DNA from: Paenibacillus sp. sptzw28
GTDB lineage: Bacteria > Bacillota > Bacilli > Paenibacillales > Paenibacillaceae
Direction: 5' to 3'
Assembly (NCBI RefSeq): GCF_019550795.1
Contig: NZ_CP080545.1
Span: 5,685,501-5,749,500 of the forward strand
DNA: 64,000 bases
Part shown: positions 25,540 to 34,035 of the stretch, piece after piece
Layout of the letters: every line of letters starts with the position of its first letter
Position numbering within the stretch: position 1 is the stretch's first letter
Translations under genes and position numbers: made by a program
Notes under the pieces: model-generated
The model's database searches: none
The model's input: only the letters and a program-made list of their open reading frames with translations
Told to the model about the DNA's origin: nothing

Positions 25540-25574
25540 AAGGCCATCCGGCTCGCCGGATGGCCTTTTCTTTA
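25540..25574 (+). terminator. Intrinsic terminator of gsaB
   Basis: AAGGCCATCCGGC pairs with GCCGGATGGCCTT around TC, followed by TTTCTTT, about 80 bases after the stop. Confidence 0.85.
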
Positions 25575-25666
25575 CCGTGCAAGCGGCTTTGTAACCACCT
25601 GTGTTCCAACGTCATTGCAAAGTTTGTTACTTTCACTGTTTATTCCTGCACTTGCTGCTTCGATAT

Positions 25667-25708
25667 TTGACTTTATACCTGTTTTAAGTGATAATGATTA
25701 TCATTATT
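25667..25708 (+). promoter_or_regulatory. Promoter overlapped by a Fur box
   Basis: TTGACT (25667-25672) and GATAAT (25690-25695) are 17 bases apart. The 19 bases from 25690 match the Fur consensus GATAATGATAATCATTATC at 17 of 19 positions and cover the -10 box, so iron-loaded Fur should block initiation. Confidence 0.85.
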
Positions 25709-25734
25709 AACTAAAACAAGAATGAGGTATGATT

Positions 25735-26536
25735 ATGTCCGGCAAGTGCAATCGGCATGATGGTGCTTTTAGTGGTGGCTCTGCTTGTATGGCAAGGGAT
25801 TACGGCTGACGGCGCCCCGGATCCGAGCAAGAGCAATTTAACCCCGACAGCAGCGACATTAGACACCGCTATTCTCATTTTCCGCGAAGGACTTGAGGCT
25901 ATTCTTGTCTTGATGGCAATAACAGCTGGTCTGATCCGGTCGAAAAGGGACTCGTGGAAGCCCATTTTCGTTGGATCGGGTATATCTGTTTTAATTTCTT
26001 TACATAATCGAAAGCGGCGTCAGATCACCGACTCACCGAACGATGCAACTGCCGTTTCCTCTTACTGGAGTCTCGTTGTTATCGGATTAACATCCGTATA
26101 CCGGGAAGGGTTTGAGATTGTCCTATTCCTTCAGAATCTGCGTTTACATGCCGGAAACCATGTTATTTTGATAGGTGCGTCCATCGGATTATTCTTCACA
26201 GCGATTGTAGGCGTTCTTACCTTCGTCGCTCATCAGAAGCTTCCATACAAAAAGATGTTAATCCTGACCGGAGTCATGCTTACAGTCGTTCTATTTGTCA
26301 TGGTTGGCGAAACCGTTCAGGAGATGCAGCTTGCAGGATGGGTACCAACCACGACTATTCATGTGAATATACCGGCATGGGCCGGAGTATGGTTCTGCAT
26401 ATTCCCGACTGTAGAAACATTGGCCTCGCAATATGTCGCTATGATGTTTGTTATTGGTTCCTATGCTTACTTGCAGTATGTTCGAGTTTGGAGACCGCGC
26501 ATGTCAGACAGGTTGAATTCGGACTCGGCCTCATGA
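25735..26536 (+). pseudogene. Decayed FTR1-family iron permease
   Basis: Both iron-binding REXXE motifs of FTR1/EfeU permeases are present (FREGLEAILVLMAI and SVYREGFEIVLFLQ), as are YKKMLILTGVML and the C-terminal helices. Two defects are visible. The only start with a ribosome site (GAGGT, ATG at 25735) is one base out of frame with the rest and stops after 24 codons; the main frame's first Met (25757) has no ribosome site. And the protein passes from GSGISVLISL straight to HNRKRRQ, whereas homologues I know have about 55-60 residues with two membrane helices between. Fur control remains. A shortened functional protein is unlikely but not excluded. Confidence 0.68.
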
Positions 26537-26614
26537 CCAGCAGGGCGTTGCGACAACAGAGCCGCCTTCAGAACTTATAGCCCGGGCTTAAATAACAGGA
26601 CCCTGCCGTGACAA

Positions 26615-27712
26615 TCAGGAGGTCGCGACTACCGTAACGACAATTATCGCGACCGGAACCAACAAGGTCGAACCAAACACTACCCAGCTGAGCGGACGCG
26701 CCATATTGAGCGTCCATCCGATTCCGTAGCGTTTATCTACAAACAAAGCCGGGTCCTCCGGATTGTAGTAAATAGTGCCCCAGGCCCTCCAATAGCGGTC
26801 GGGCGCGGTTAAGCCGCCCTGCGTCTGATTGATGCCTCTCCGCTTCTGGTAAACGAGCAGGCCCGTTACGCTGCCGATAAGAAGGACAGGCAGCGCCATT
26901 GCAAATCGTTTTAGTAAATCCATAGACCACCCATACAGCATAGACGCTTGTATATAACCGAAGAAAGCAATAATCAATAACGATAATCCGAACAGAAAAA
27001 CGGATGTCGTCCAGCGAAATAACCGCTGCTTTTCCATCGATTCCTCCGGCCGGTCCGGATCCAGCTGCTGTTTGGCCAGCCGTATCGTTATATTGGAGAA
27101 TACGAATACACCGATCATAAACAGTTGAATGAGGTTGAGAATGAATACAGAACCGACCGTTTTGGCTGCATAACCGTCGGGTAGTCCGTCCATGCCGTAA
27201 TGAGTCGTTAATATATCCGGTATACGGTCCCACTCTACGATGGCTGAGATGACAGATACAATGACCAAAGCGGCATGTACCGCATACCATCCGCTTCCGA
27301 TCGAAAGCTTCCGCTGGCGAAAATGCAGACTGGCAACTCGGCGAGCAGCCGCGGGCTCTTCCCAGCCCTTCTCCTCCTTAAGGCGAATGGCACTGCGGTG
27401 GCCGGCCCCCATTACCAGCGTCGTGCCAATGATTTGAACCGCCATAGCTACTGGCAGCGCTGCTTGCAGCGCCCCTTCCGTCGACCAACCGATTGCAGCT
27501 CCGGCAGCGAGTCCAAGCACAATCACCGCCAACGAACGAACCATATAACGGCGGCGAATCAAGTTGACCGGCAAATCACGCCGACACTCCTCCGGCACAA
27601 AAACACCGAACAGCACCGAGTGTGAGCCGAAAAAAGGCATAAGCAGCAGCAGCAAGCCCACTGTCACATAAGTCGCCCCTGCGGAAATCCAAAACCACAA
27701 CTCGTTCGTCAT
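26615..27712 (-). CDS. DUF1648/DUF5808 membrane protein
   Basis: A 365-residue protein with about nine hydrophobic segments. The middle part (VEWDRIPDILTTHYGMDGLP then DGYAAKTVG) is the DUF1648 motif, and near the C-terminus YWRAWGTIYYNPEDPALFV followed by KRYGIGWTLNMARP is the DUF5808 motif. Start ATG overlaps the GntR stop by 4 bases (ATGA), with GAAGGGGAG ahead, so it is co-translated with the regulator. These pairs (YtrA-like GntR plus DUF1648 protein) are common in Bacillales; function unknown. Confidence 0.85.
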   Translation of the reverse strand: MTNELWFWISAGATYVTVGLLLLLMPFFGSHSVLFGVFVPEECRRDLPVNLIRRRYMVRSLAVIVLGLAAGAAIGWSTEGALQAALPVAMAVQIIGTTLVMGAGHRSAIRLKEEKGWEEPAAARRVASLHFRQRKLSIGSGWYAVHAALVIVSVISAIVEWDRIPDILTTHYGMDGLPDGYAAKTVGSVFILNLIQLFMIGVFVFSNITIRLAKQQLDPDRPEESMEKQRLFRWTTSVFLFGLSLLIIAFFGYIQASMLYGWSMDLLKRFAMALPVLLIGSVTGLLVYQKRRGINQTQGGLTAPDRYWRAWGTIYYNPEDPALFVDKRYGIGWTLNMARPLSWVVFGSTLLVPVAIIVVTVVATS

Positions 27713-28110
27713 TGATGAAGCTCCCCTTCCTCCGTATAATCGCGCCGGTAAACCGCTAGACAAATTTCTGTAAATTCCGCCTCCGACATGCCTCTGACAA
27801 TCGCTTCCGCGGCCAATGGCCGAAGTTGTCTGCGCAGCTTTCCAAGAAACGCGGCGGTAACATCGGGCATTCCCGCCGGCTGTACAACTACTCCCTGCTT
27901 CCGGTGTACCTGCAGAAAGCCTTCCTGCTTCAACGATTGATACGCCTTATTCACGGTGTGCAAGTTGATGTTCAGATCGGATGCCAGACTGCGTACGGAA
28001 GGAAGCGCTTCGCCTGGCTTCAATTCTCCGGATGCGATTCCTTCCACCAGCTGCTCCGCAATCTGAGTATAAATAGGCACATCTGATTGTAGATCCAATT
28101 CGATGAACAT
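27709..28110 (-). CDS. GntR-family regulator, YtrA subfamily
   Basis: A short 133-residue regulator with an N-terminal winged helix-turn-helix: PIYTQIAEQLVEGIASGELK, LPSVRSLASDLNINLHTVNK, AYQSLKQEGFL. The effector domain is very small, as in YtrA proteins. AAGGAGGTCAAC precedes the ATG. It heads the two-gene operon and very likely controls it through the 29-bp palindrome upstream. Confidence 0.93.
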   Translation of the reverse strand: MFIELDLQSDVPIYTQIAEQLVEGIASGELKPGEALPSVRSLASDLNINLHTVNKAYQSLKQEGFLQVHRKQGVVVQPAGMPDVTAAFLGKLRRQLRPLAAEAIVRGMSEAEFTEICLAVYRRDYTEEGELHQ

Positions 28111-28166
28111 GTTGACCTCCTTCCAGCATCAATTCCGGCTCTGAGACAAGCCAACCTCAGAAGATA

Positions 28167-28211
28167 TATCTGTTATAGTTTATATATAACAGATACATCG
28201 AATAAAAACAA
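28167..28211 (-). promoter_or_regulatory. Promoter and palindromic operator of the GntR operon
   Basis: TATCTGTTATA (28167-28177) is an exact inverted repeat of TATAACAGATA (28185-28195) with 7 bases between. A promoter with TTGTTT (28206-28211), 17 bases and TATATA (28183-28188) has its -10 box inside the palindrome. This strongly suggests autorepression by the YtrA-type GntR protein. Confidence 0.75.
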
Positions 28212-28234
28212 GCTCAAATTTACCATTTTGATTA

Positions 28235-28287
28235 CAAAAAAAAGAGCGTATCCCTCTGTCTCCATGCGGAGAAGAGATAACGCTCTC
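28235..28287 (-). terminator. Intrinsic terminator of the inositol monophosphatase gene
   Basis: AGAGCGTTATCTC...GGGATACGCTCT, followed by eight T on the minus strand. Confidence 0.8.
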
Positions 28288-28313
28288 TTTGATTAACCAC
28301 ATCATTCAAGTCA

Positions 28314-29168
28314 TTAACCGGCTGCATTGTCTTTCTGAAGCACGCTTATGAGCTCGTCATGGATATGGCCGTTCGTCGCGGCAACGTGCCTTACACCAAG
28401 ATCATACGGGTTTCCTTTAATGTCGGACACGCGTCCGCCGGACTCCGAAACAAGCAGCGAACCCGCTGCCAGATCCCACGCATTCAGCCCCCATTCCCAG
28501 AACCCGCTTAATCGTCCTGCCGCAACATAAGCCATATGGAGGGCGGCCGATCCGCCGGCCCGGATATTGCGTACCTGCGGCACAAGAGCCTGCAGCCCTT
28601 TCATATTCAGCGGCAGCGCAAATTGCTGGTCGGGCGGGAAGCCGGTGGCAATTAAGCTCTCCCCCAGCGTCGTTTCCTCCGATACCTGAGAGCGCTTTCC
28701 ATGCACATAAGCGCCTTTTCCTTTTTCAGCCACAAACAGCTCATCACGCATCGGGTCATATACAACTCCGACAATAACCTCGCCTTTATGCGCAAGCGCA
28801 ATGGATACGGAGAAGAACGGGAAGCCGTGAACGAAATTTGTCGTTCCGTCGACAGGATCAACGATCCACAGATACTCCGCGTCACGGACGCTTTGCAGCG
28901 CGCGCGCCGAGGCCTCCGGCCCTGGCTCGACCCCTTCTTCGCCCAGAAAGGAATGATGCGGGAAGTGCGTCAGCACCAGGCTTCGGATCATTTTCTCCGC
29001 CCCCTTGTCCACTTCGGTGACAAGGTCCTTTGAGGAGTATTTTAACGCTAAGCTTGTATGGTTTCCAAGTTTGGTTTTAATCCATTCGCCAGCTTTGGCC
29101 GCACAGTTGATGGCAACAGCGGTAAAGCTTTTGCCCCCTACTGCAGAGACATTCTGTTCTTGACTCAC
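28314..29168 (-). CDS. suhB: Inositol monophosphatase family protein
   Basis: A 284-residue Mg-dependent phosphatase. The family's metal and catalytic motifs are all there: FLGEEG (first Glu), WIVDPVDGTTNFVHGFP (Asp, Asp and the DGT loop) and WEWGLNAWDLAAGSLLVSES (second metal Asp), plus GGSAALHMAYVAAGRL. It may hydrolyse inositol phosphate or related sugar phosphates. The start is GTG; the ribosome site (AGAGTGAT) is weak and about 5 bases away. It is single-gene with a terminator. The gene name reflects the family only. Confidence 0.88.
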   Translation of the reverse strand: MSQEQNVSAVGGKSFTAVAINCAAKAGEWIKTKLGNHTSLALKYSSKDLVTEVDKGAEKMIRSLVLTHFPHHSFLGEEGVEPGPEASARALQSVRDAEYLWIVDPVDGTTNFVHGFPFFSVSIALAHKGEVIVGVVYDPMRDELFVAEKGKGAYVHGKRSQVSEETTLGESLIATGFPPDQQFALPLNMKGLQALVPQVRNIRAGGSAALHMAYVAAGRLSGFWEWGLNAWDLAAGSLLVSESGGRVSDIKGNPYDLGVRHVAATNGHIHDELISVLQKDNAAG

Positions 29169-29261
29169 GGTCTATCACTCTACTTTCCTATGAGTTCACT
29201 TTCTGCTTACTACTATACGTTGCCATACGGTCAAAGTTTCGCCCGGTTTTCGTCCGAGCAG

Positions 29262-30083
29262 TTACAATTGTACCCCGCCTTCGATAATCAGTTCTATCGC
29301 CAGCAGTACCAGTGTTACGCGGAGCAGCCAAAGCAGCCCCTTGCCAGTCATGCGGGAGGCGATATATGCGCCGATTTTGCCGCCGATCCATGCGCCTGGA
29401 ACGAGAGCGAGCACAATCCGCCAGTCGATTTCCCCCAGCCATATATGGACCCCGCTCCCAAGGATCGATGACAGAAAAATAACGAACATCGAGGTCGCGG
29501 TGGCCAGATGCGGCGGAAAACGAAACAGCAGCACCATGACGGGAACGAACAGAGAGCCGCCGCCGATTCCAAACAAACCGGACACGAGTCCGACGAAGAA
29601 TCCTACTAGCAGCGCAGGGAGGAGGGCATAACCATACGTATGAGTCACTCCGTTTACATCCGTGAAGCTCCGCTGCACCGGCCACTCACGCACAATCGGC
29701 TTCAAGTAATCCCGTGCGACAAGCAGGCCGGCCATCAGCAGCATGAAGATTCCGAAAACAAGCTGAAAAACCCCATTCTTCAAATGACTGGTCAGCGCTG
29801 AGCCGATCATCGCCGCCGGACCGCTCGTAATGAACAACAGCCAGCCGCTGCGGAAATCGACTCTCTTCTTCTTCGCAAAGGCAAGCGTCGAAGCGAGAGC
29901 CGTTACAATCAATACGGCAAGCGAGGTTCCGACTGCGGTCGAATGCCCTATCTCCGATCCCGTGAGCTGCGGTCCGAGCAGGACGAGCGACGGTACAATG
30001 ATAATGCCGCCGCCAAGGCCGACGATGCTTCCGAACACCGCGGCGACGAGCCCGAGTAAAATGAGAAAAACAAGCTCAAGCAT
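29262..30083 (-). CDS. TauE/SafE-family (TSUP) sulfite exporter-like permease
   Basis: A 273-residue membrane protein of the former DUF81 group, likely moving small organosulfur or carboxylate anions. It has two homologous halves, each beginning with a GGG motif: LVAAVFGSIVGLGGGIIIVP near residue 12 and FFVGLVSGLFGIGGGSLFVP near residue 165. About eight hydrophobic segments are seen. GGAGGAAGG precedes the ATG. No neighbour suggests the substrate. Confidence 0.9.
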   Translation of the reverse strand: MLELVFLILLGLVAAVFGSIVGLGGGIIIVPSLVLLGPQLTGSEIGHSTAVGTSLAVLIVTALASTLAFAKKKRVDFRSGWLLFITSGPAAMIGSALTSHLKNGVFQLVFGIFMLLMAGLLVARDYLKPIVREWPVQRSFTDVNGVTHTYGYALLPALLVGFFVGLVSGLFGIGGGSLFVPVMVLLFRFPPHLATATSMFVIFLSSILGSGVHIWLGEIDWRIVLALVPGAWIGGKIGAYIASRMTGKGLLWLLRVTLVLLAIELIIEGGVQL

Positions 30084-30242
30084 TTTGTTAGTACCTTCCT
30101 CCGGTGTGCGATGAAAAATGAAGTCACTGCTAATTATATGTTATTATACGAGACATGACCGGACAATTATATAGTTTTCCCGGAGAACCGTTTTATTCTA
30201 CGTGCATAATCGGATCGATATGACTCGAAATAAGTTTCCGTA

Positions 30243-31256
30243 TTACACTTTCTGATATTCGGACAAATACCACTCGACAAAGCGCGGAATCCCTTCTTCG
30301 ATCGGCGTCCTCGGGTCAAAGCCGATCTCTTGCCGCAGTGGGTCGATATCGGCACAAGTGTCGAGGACATCTCCAGGCTGCATCGGCGCCCATTCAATAA
30401 TTGCTTTGCGGCCCAGAGCTTGCTCGAGAACTGCGATAAAGTCCAATAATTTAACAGGTTTATTATTACCGATGTTATATATCCGATAGGGCGCATAGCT
30501 TGAAGAAGGGTCGGGATTGCTGCGGTCCCATGTCGGGTCCGGCATCGGCGCATGCGGAATCAACCGTACAATTCCGTCGACAATATCATCGATGTAAGTG
30601 AAATCGCGCTTCATTTGACCATTGTTGTAAACCGTAATCGGCTCCCCGGCAATGATGGCCTTGGTAAACTTGAACAGCGCCATATCCGGCCGCCCCCATG
30701 GTCCGTAAACGGTAAAAAACCGCAGACCCGTTGTCGGAATGCCGAACAAGTGGCTGTAAGAATGCGCCATCAATTCGTTCGCTTTCTTCGTGGCCGCATA
30801 TAGACTGACCGGATGGTCGACATTGCCCGAGACTGACAGCGGCATGGCCGTATTAGCGCCGTATACGGAGCTGGAGGAAGCGTAAAGCAGATGGCCGGTT
30901 CCATATTTACGGCAAGCTTCAAGAACATTGAGAAAGCCGATAATATTCGCATCGATATAGGCATGAGGATTATCTATACTGTGGCGGACACCGGGCTGCG
31001 CGGCAAGGTGAAGCACCTTTTCCGGCCTGGAGGTTTCGAATATCCGGCTCAGCTGCTCCTTATTCTCGAGGCCCGCTTTTACGAAGGTGAATCCGGGCAT
31101 CTTCTCCAATAAGGCAAGCCGCGACTGTTTAAGCGACGGATCGTAATAGTCGCCGAGATTATCGATGCCGATCACCGATCCGCCTTCCTTAAGCCATCTT
31201 GCAGCCGCATGAAAGCCGATAAACCCCGCGCAGCCGGTCACGAGCAATTGTGTCAT
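30243..31256 (-). CDS. NAD-dependent epimerase (UDP-glucuronate 4-epimerase-like)
   Basis: A 337-residue extended short-chain dehydrogenase. VTGCAGFIGFHAA is the NAD-binding glycine motif, SSSSVYG the catalytic Ser region, and YAATKKANE the Tyr-X3-Lys pair. GLRFFTVYGPWGRPDMALFK and MKRDFTYIDDIV are hallmarks of UDP-glucuronate 4-epimerases (capsule enzyme CapI). GGAGGC precedes the chosen ATG by 7 bases. The gene stands apart from the polysaccharide locus at the window's end but could supply UDP-galacturonate to it. The exact substrate is an inference. Confidence 0.85.
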   Translation of the reverse strand: MTQLLVTGCAGFIGFHAAARWLKEGGSVIGIDNLGDYYDPSLKQSRLALLEKMPGFTFVKAGLENKEQLSRIFETSRPEKVLHLAAQPGVRHSIDNPHAYIDANIIGFLNVLEACRKYGTGHLLYASSSSVYGANTAMPLSVSGNVDHPVSLYAATKKANELMAHSYSHLFGIPTTGLRFFTVYGPWGRPDMALFKFTKAIIAGEPITVYNNGQMKRDFTYIDDIVDGIVRLIPHAPMPDPTWDRSNPDPSSSYAPYRIYNIGNNKPVKLLDFIAVLEQALGRKAIIEWAPMQPGDVLDTCADIDPLRQEIGFDPRTPIEEGIPRFVEWYLSEYQKV

Positions 31257-31399
31257 AATAATAGCCTCCGTAGCTTTTTCTATATCGGGCTTACAACCGG
31301 TCATGCAGCCTTGTTCCCAAGGCATAACGCTCCTCGGGACAGGCATTCTTGTCGTCAAATATCTCCCCCTATCTATTGACAAATATACACTTTCGATTG

Positions 31400-31434
31400 A
31401 AGAAAACGAAAGCCCCCCGGGTAACCGGGGAGCG
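31400..31434 (-). terminator. Intrinsic terminator of fabI
   Basis: GCTCCCCGG pairs with CCGGGGGGC around TTAC, followed by TTTCGTTTTC on the minus strand. Confidence 0.75.
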
Positions 31435-31490
31435 AAAAACACATATCTATCCTTTCAAAACGATGCCGGTTCGAACCGTGCAAGCAGCAT

Positions 31491-32261
31491 CTAGACTCCG
31501 ACGATATTATAGCCGTTGTCCACGTAGATAACCTCTCCCGTAATCCCGCGCGACAGGTGGCTCATGAGGAACATCGCCGTATCGCCGACTTCGGCGGCTT
31601 CGGTTGTCCGGCGAAGCGGAGCCTTCTCCTCGACTTGGCGGAGTATCGAATTAAAGTCCTTGATGCCTTTTGCCGCGAGCGTCCGGATCGGACCTGCTGA
31701 TATAGCGTTAACCCGTACATTGAACTGCCCGAGATCCGTGGCCAAATAACGGACCGACGCTTCCAGAGCGGCTTTCGCCACACCCATAACGTTATAATTG
31801 CGAAGGGCCCGTTCTGCGCCCAGGTAAGTCATCGTCATGATGCTTCCGCCCTCGGTCATCAGCGGATAAACGCGCTGCGCGACGGCAGTCAGCGAATAAG
31901 CGCTGATATCATGCGCTAGGGTAAAGCCGGCGCGCGACGTGTCTACGAACATGCCTTCCAGCTCATCCGTCTTGGCAAAGGCGATGCTGTGCACCAAGCC
32001 GTGAAGAACTCCGAAATGCTCCTTCAGCTGAGCAGCGAGCGACTCGATTTCTTCATCCACCGTGACATTGCACGGTAGAATGACGGAGCCGGGAATCGTG
32101 TCCGCCAGCTTCCGGACACGCTCCTCCACGCGGTCGCTCTCGTATGTAAAAGCAAGTCTGGCGCCCTGCGCCGCAAGCGACTGTGCAATCGCCCATGCGA
32201 TACTGCGGTCATTGGCCACACCCATAACAAGCACATTTTTTCCGGTTAACAATCCGTTCAT
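31491..32261 (-). CDS. fabI: Enoyl-[acyl-carrier-protein] reductase (NADH)
   Basis: FabI performs the last reduction of each fatty acid elongation cycle. The 256-residue protein has GVANDRSIAWAIA (nucleotide binding) and Tyr146, Tyr156 and Lys163 at the standard positions (TYLGAERALRNYNVMGVAK). The C-terminus HLSRGITGEVIYVDNGYNIVG is conserved. The start ATG has GGGGGAT ahead; longer in-frame starts lack a ribosome site. It is transcribed alone or after uvsE. Confidence 0.95.
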   Translation of the reverse strand: MNGLLTGKNVLVMGVANDRSIAWAIAQSLAAQGARLAFTYESDRVEERVRKLADTIPGSVILPCNVTVDEEIESLAAQLKEHFGVLHGLVHSIAFAKTDELEGMFVDTSRAGFTLAHDISAYSLTAVAQRVYPLMTEGGSIMTMTYLGAERALRNYNVMGVAKAALEASVRYLATDLGQFNVRVNAISAGPIRTLAAKGIKDFNSILRQVEEKAPLRRTTEAAEVGDTAMFLMSHLSRGITGEVIYVDNGYNIVGV

Positions 32262-32364
32262 TGTTCCGAAATCCCCCTCTCCCTCTCGGGAATCGAATGC
32301 ATTGCTGTTACCCAAATTACCCCATTCACGTTCCAAATTCAAGATAAATTGCAGCTCCCGGCCG

Positions 32365-33570
32365 TTAAAGCACCTCAATGCTTGCGCCGTCGATGATGCG
32401 TACGCCTTCTCCGGCCGCCTCCAAACTCCGGAAATCGTCCATAAGCTTGAAGAGCGCGGCGTCCTTCTGTTTGGCCTCAATCATGCAATCCAGCCGGTCC
32501 ACCGAACCTTCAGTCTCCCGCAGAAACCGGAGCAGAGGCTCCACCTCCACATAATCGGCGTGGCCGCGCGGGTCCTTCTCGCTCTTGGGGCTCGATACAT
32601 GCAGCTTAGGCGGCAGCTTCGCGGGGAGCGCCGCACCAGCTTCTGCGCCGCTGCCGCAGGAGCCCGCTGCACCCGCCTCCATGCCGCGGCGGCCGGAGCC
32701 GTCGTCGGCGGCGGAAGCGTCCGCCTCGGCCGGACTGGCGGCAACTGCGGCTGTCCGCGGGACGGCTTGTCCTGCCGTGTCGGCCGCCGTTTGCCGTTCG
32801 GGCGATTCCTTCGCCTGAACATCTGTATTCCCCTTGGGCGGTATGTCCCACGTCCGCAAGATACGCGGCCAAAGTTCGCTGTACAGCGAAGAAGCGGTTT
32901 CTCCGCCATCGTTTACCGCATGATGGTGGAGATCGAGCACCATCGGGGTGCCGACTTCTTCGGCCGAATTAAGCGTCTCGCGCGCGGTAAACGTTTTGTC
33001 ATCGTTTTCCAGCGTGATGCGGCTTCTGAAGCGCACAGGCAAATCGCCGAACTGCCGCACAAACCGCTCCGCCGAAGCAGGCTTGTCCCCGTATGCCCCG
33101 CCGATGTGAATGTTGCATTTGGCCGTCTCGTCCAGCCCCATCGCCTCAAGAATACGCAGATGATAGGTTAGATCATCGCACGATTTGACCAAAACTTCCG
33201 GACGAGGCGTGCTGAAAACGCAGAAATGATCAGGGTGGAAAGAGACCCTCATTTGCTTGGACCTCACGAATGCGCCAAGATCGGCAAGCGGTTGTCCCAA
33301 GACATCCCAAGGCGACCATTCCTTCAAATCGTCATGCGTGACGAGCGGAATAAGCTTGGATGAGAACCGGTATACCATAATGTCGTGCGCAAAGCAGTGC
33401 CTGAGCAGCCTCAATGTGTTTCTCAGGTTTTCTTCGGCTATCCGCTCCAGCTTGCGCAGAGCCGCTTCACGATCGGCTAGCTTCGCGAAATTCGTATACG
33501 TCATCGTTTTGGACGGCGAAGCATTCTGCAGCAGCATACTCATGGCGACAAAGCCGAAGCGGACAATCAT
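32365..33570 (-). CDS. uvsE: UV damage endonuclease with an Ala-rich insertion
   Basis: UvsE/UVDE nicks DNA 5' of UV photoproducts. The 401-residue TIM-barrel protein has FSSKLIPLVTH, SFHPDHFCVF, NIHIGGAYGDK, TLENDD, DLHHHAVN and MIEAKQKD, which carry the three-metal His/Glu/Asp ligands. Between SELWPRILRTW and KLHVSSPKSEK the usual enzyme has a few residues; here about 75 residues rich in Ala, Gly and Glu are inserted (roughly 240-315). The DNA there is very GC-rich. The start overlaps the preceding gene by 4 bases (ATGA). Confidence 0.9.
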   Translation of the reverse strand: MIVRFGFVAMSMLLQNASPSKTMTYTNFAKLADREAALRKLERIAEENLRNTLRLLRHCFAHDIMVYRFSSKLIPLVTHDDLKEWSPWDVLGQPLADLGAFVRSKQMRVSFHPDHFCVFSTPRPEVLVKSCDDLTYHLRILEAMGLDETAKCNIHIGGAYGDKPASAERFVRQFGDLPVRFRSRITLENDDKTFTARETLNSAEEVGTPMVLDLHHHAVNDGGETASSLYSELWPRILRTWDIPPKGNTDVQAKESPERQTAADTAGQAVPRTAAVAASPAEADASAADDGSGRRGMEAGAAGSCGSGAEAGAALPAKLPPKLHVSSPKSEKDPRGHADYVEVEPLLRFLRETEGSVDRLDCMIEAKQKDAALFKLMDDFRSLEAAGEGVRIIDGASIEVL

Positions 33571-33884
33571 GCCTGTTCCCCGAAAAACATTTCGAAGGCC
33601 AGATCCGTCTGCACGCGCGATTCTTCCTCGGTCAGCTTGCGCACAAGCTCCATCTCGACCTGCGTGACTTCTTCGCCCTGAAAGTTGATTTCTGCGATCG
33701 AAGCAACGATCTTCACGATCGCTATCGCGTCATTCTCCGGTGTGTACGCAATTACCTTTTGCCCGGTCGGATAAACACGAAAACCGCTTTTCACCATTTT
33801 ACCCCGGCCGTATTCAAGCAGCTCGTACAATTCTTGAGCGGATTTGAATTTGCATACCGAGTTGAACTCCGTTTCGAATCCCAC
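33567..33884 (-). CDS. Conserved-looking small protein of unknown function
   Basis: A 105-residue protein with no recognised family. It begins GTG (MGFETEFNSVCKFKS), with GGAGG seven bases ahead, and shows alternating beta and helix character (VYPTGQKVIAYTPENDAIAI) with no signal peptide or membrane segment. It overlaps the start of uvsE by 4 bases, so both are made together and it may belong to DNA repair or be a passenger. Evidence for coding is the ribosome site, codon pattern and coupling. Confidence 0.78.
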   Translation of the reverse strand: MGFETEFNSVCKFKSAQELYELLEYGRGKMVKSGFRVYPTGQKVIAYTPENDAIAIVKIVASIAEINFQGEEVTQVEMELVRKLTEEESRVQTDLAFEMFFGEQA

Positions 33885-34035
33885 CGTACAACCTCCGTTT
33901 CAGATACCTTGTTTTTTTTCAAGAACCGCGAGTGTTAACGACTCGTGTAAATCCGGCGCTATCGGTTCTGCCCGCCGAACCGATACGCCGTATTATCCGG
34001 TTCATTGCGGTCCGTGATTATGGAAAACCGGCCGC

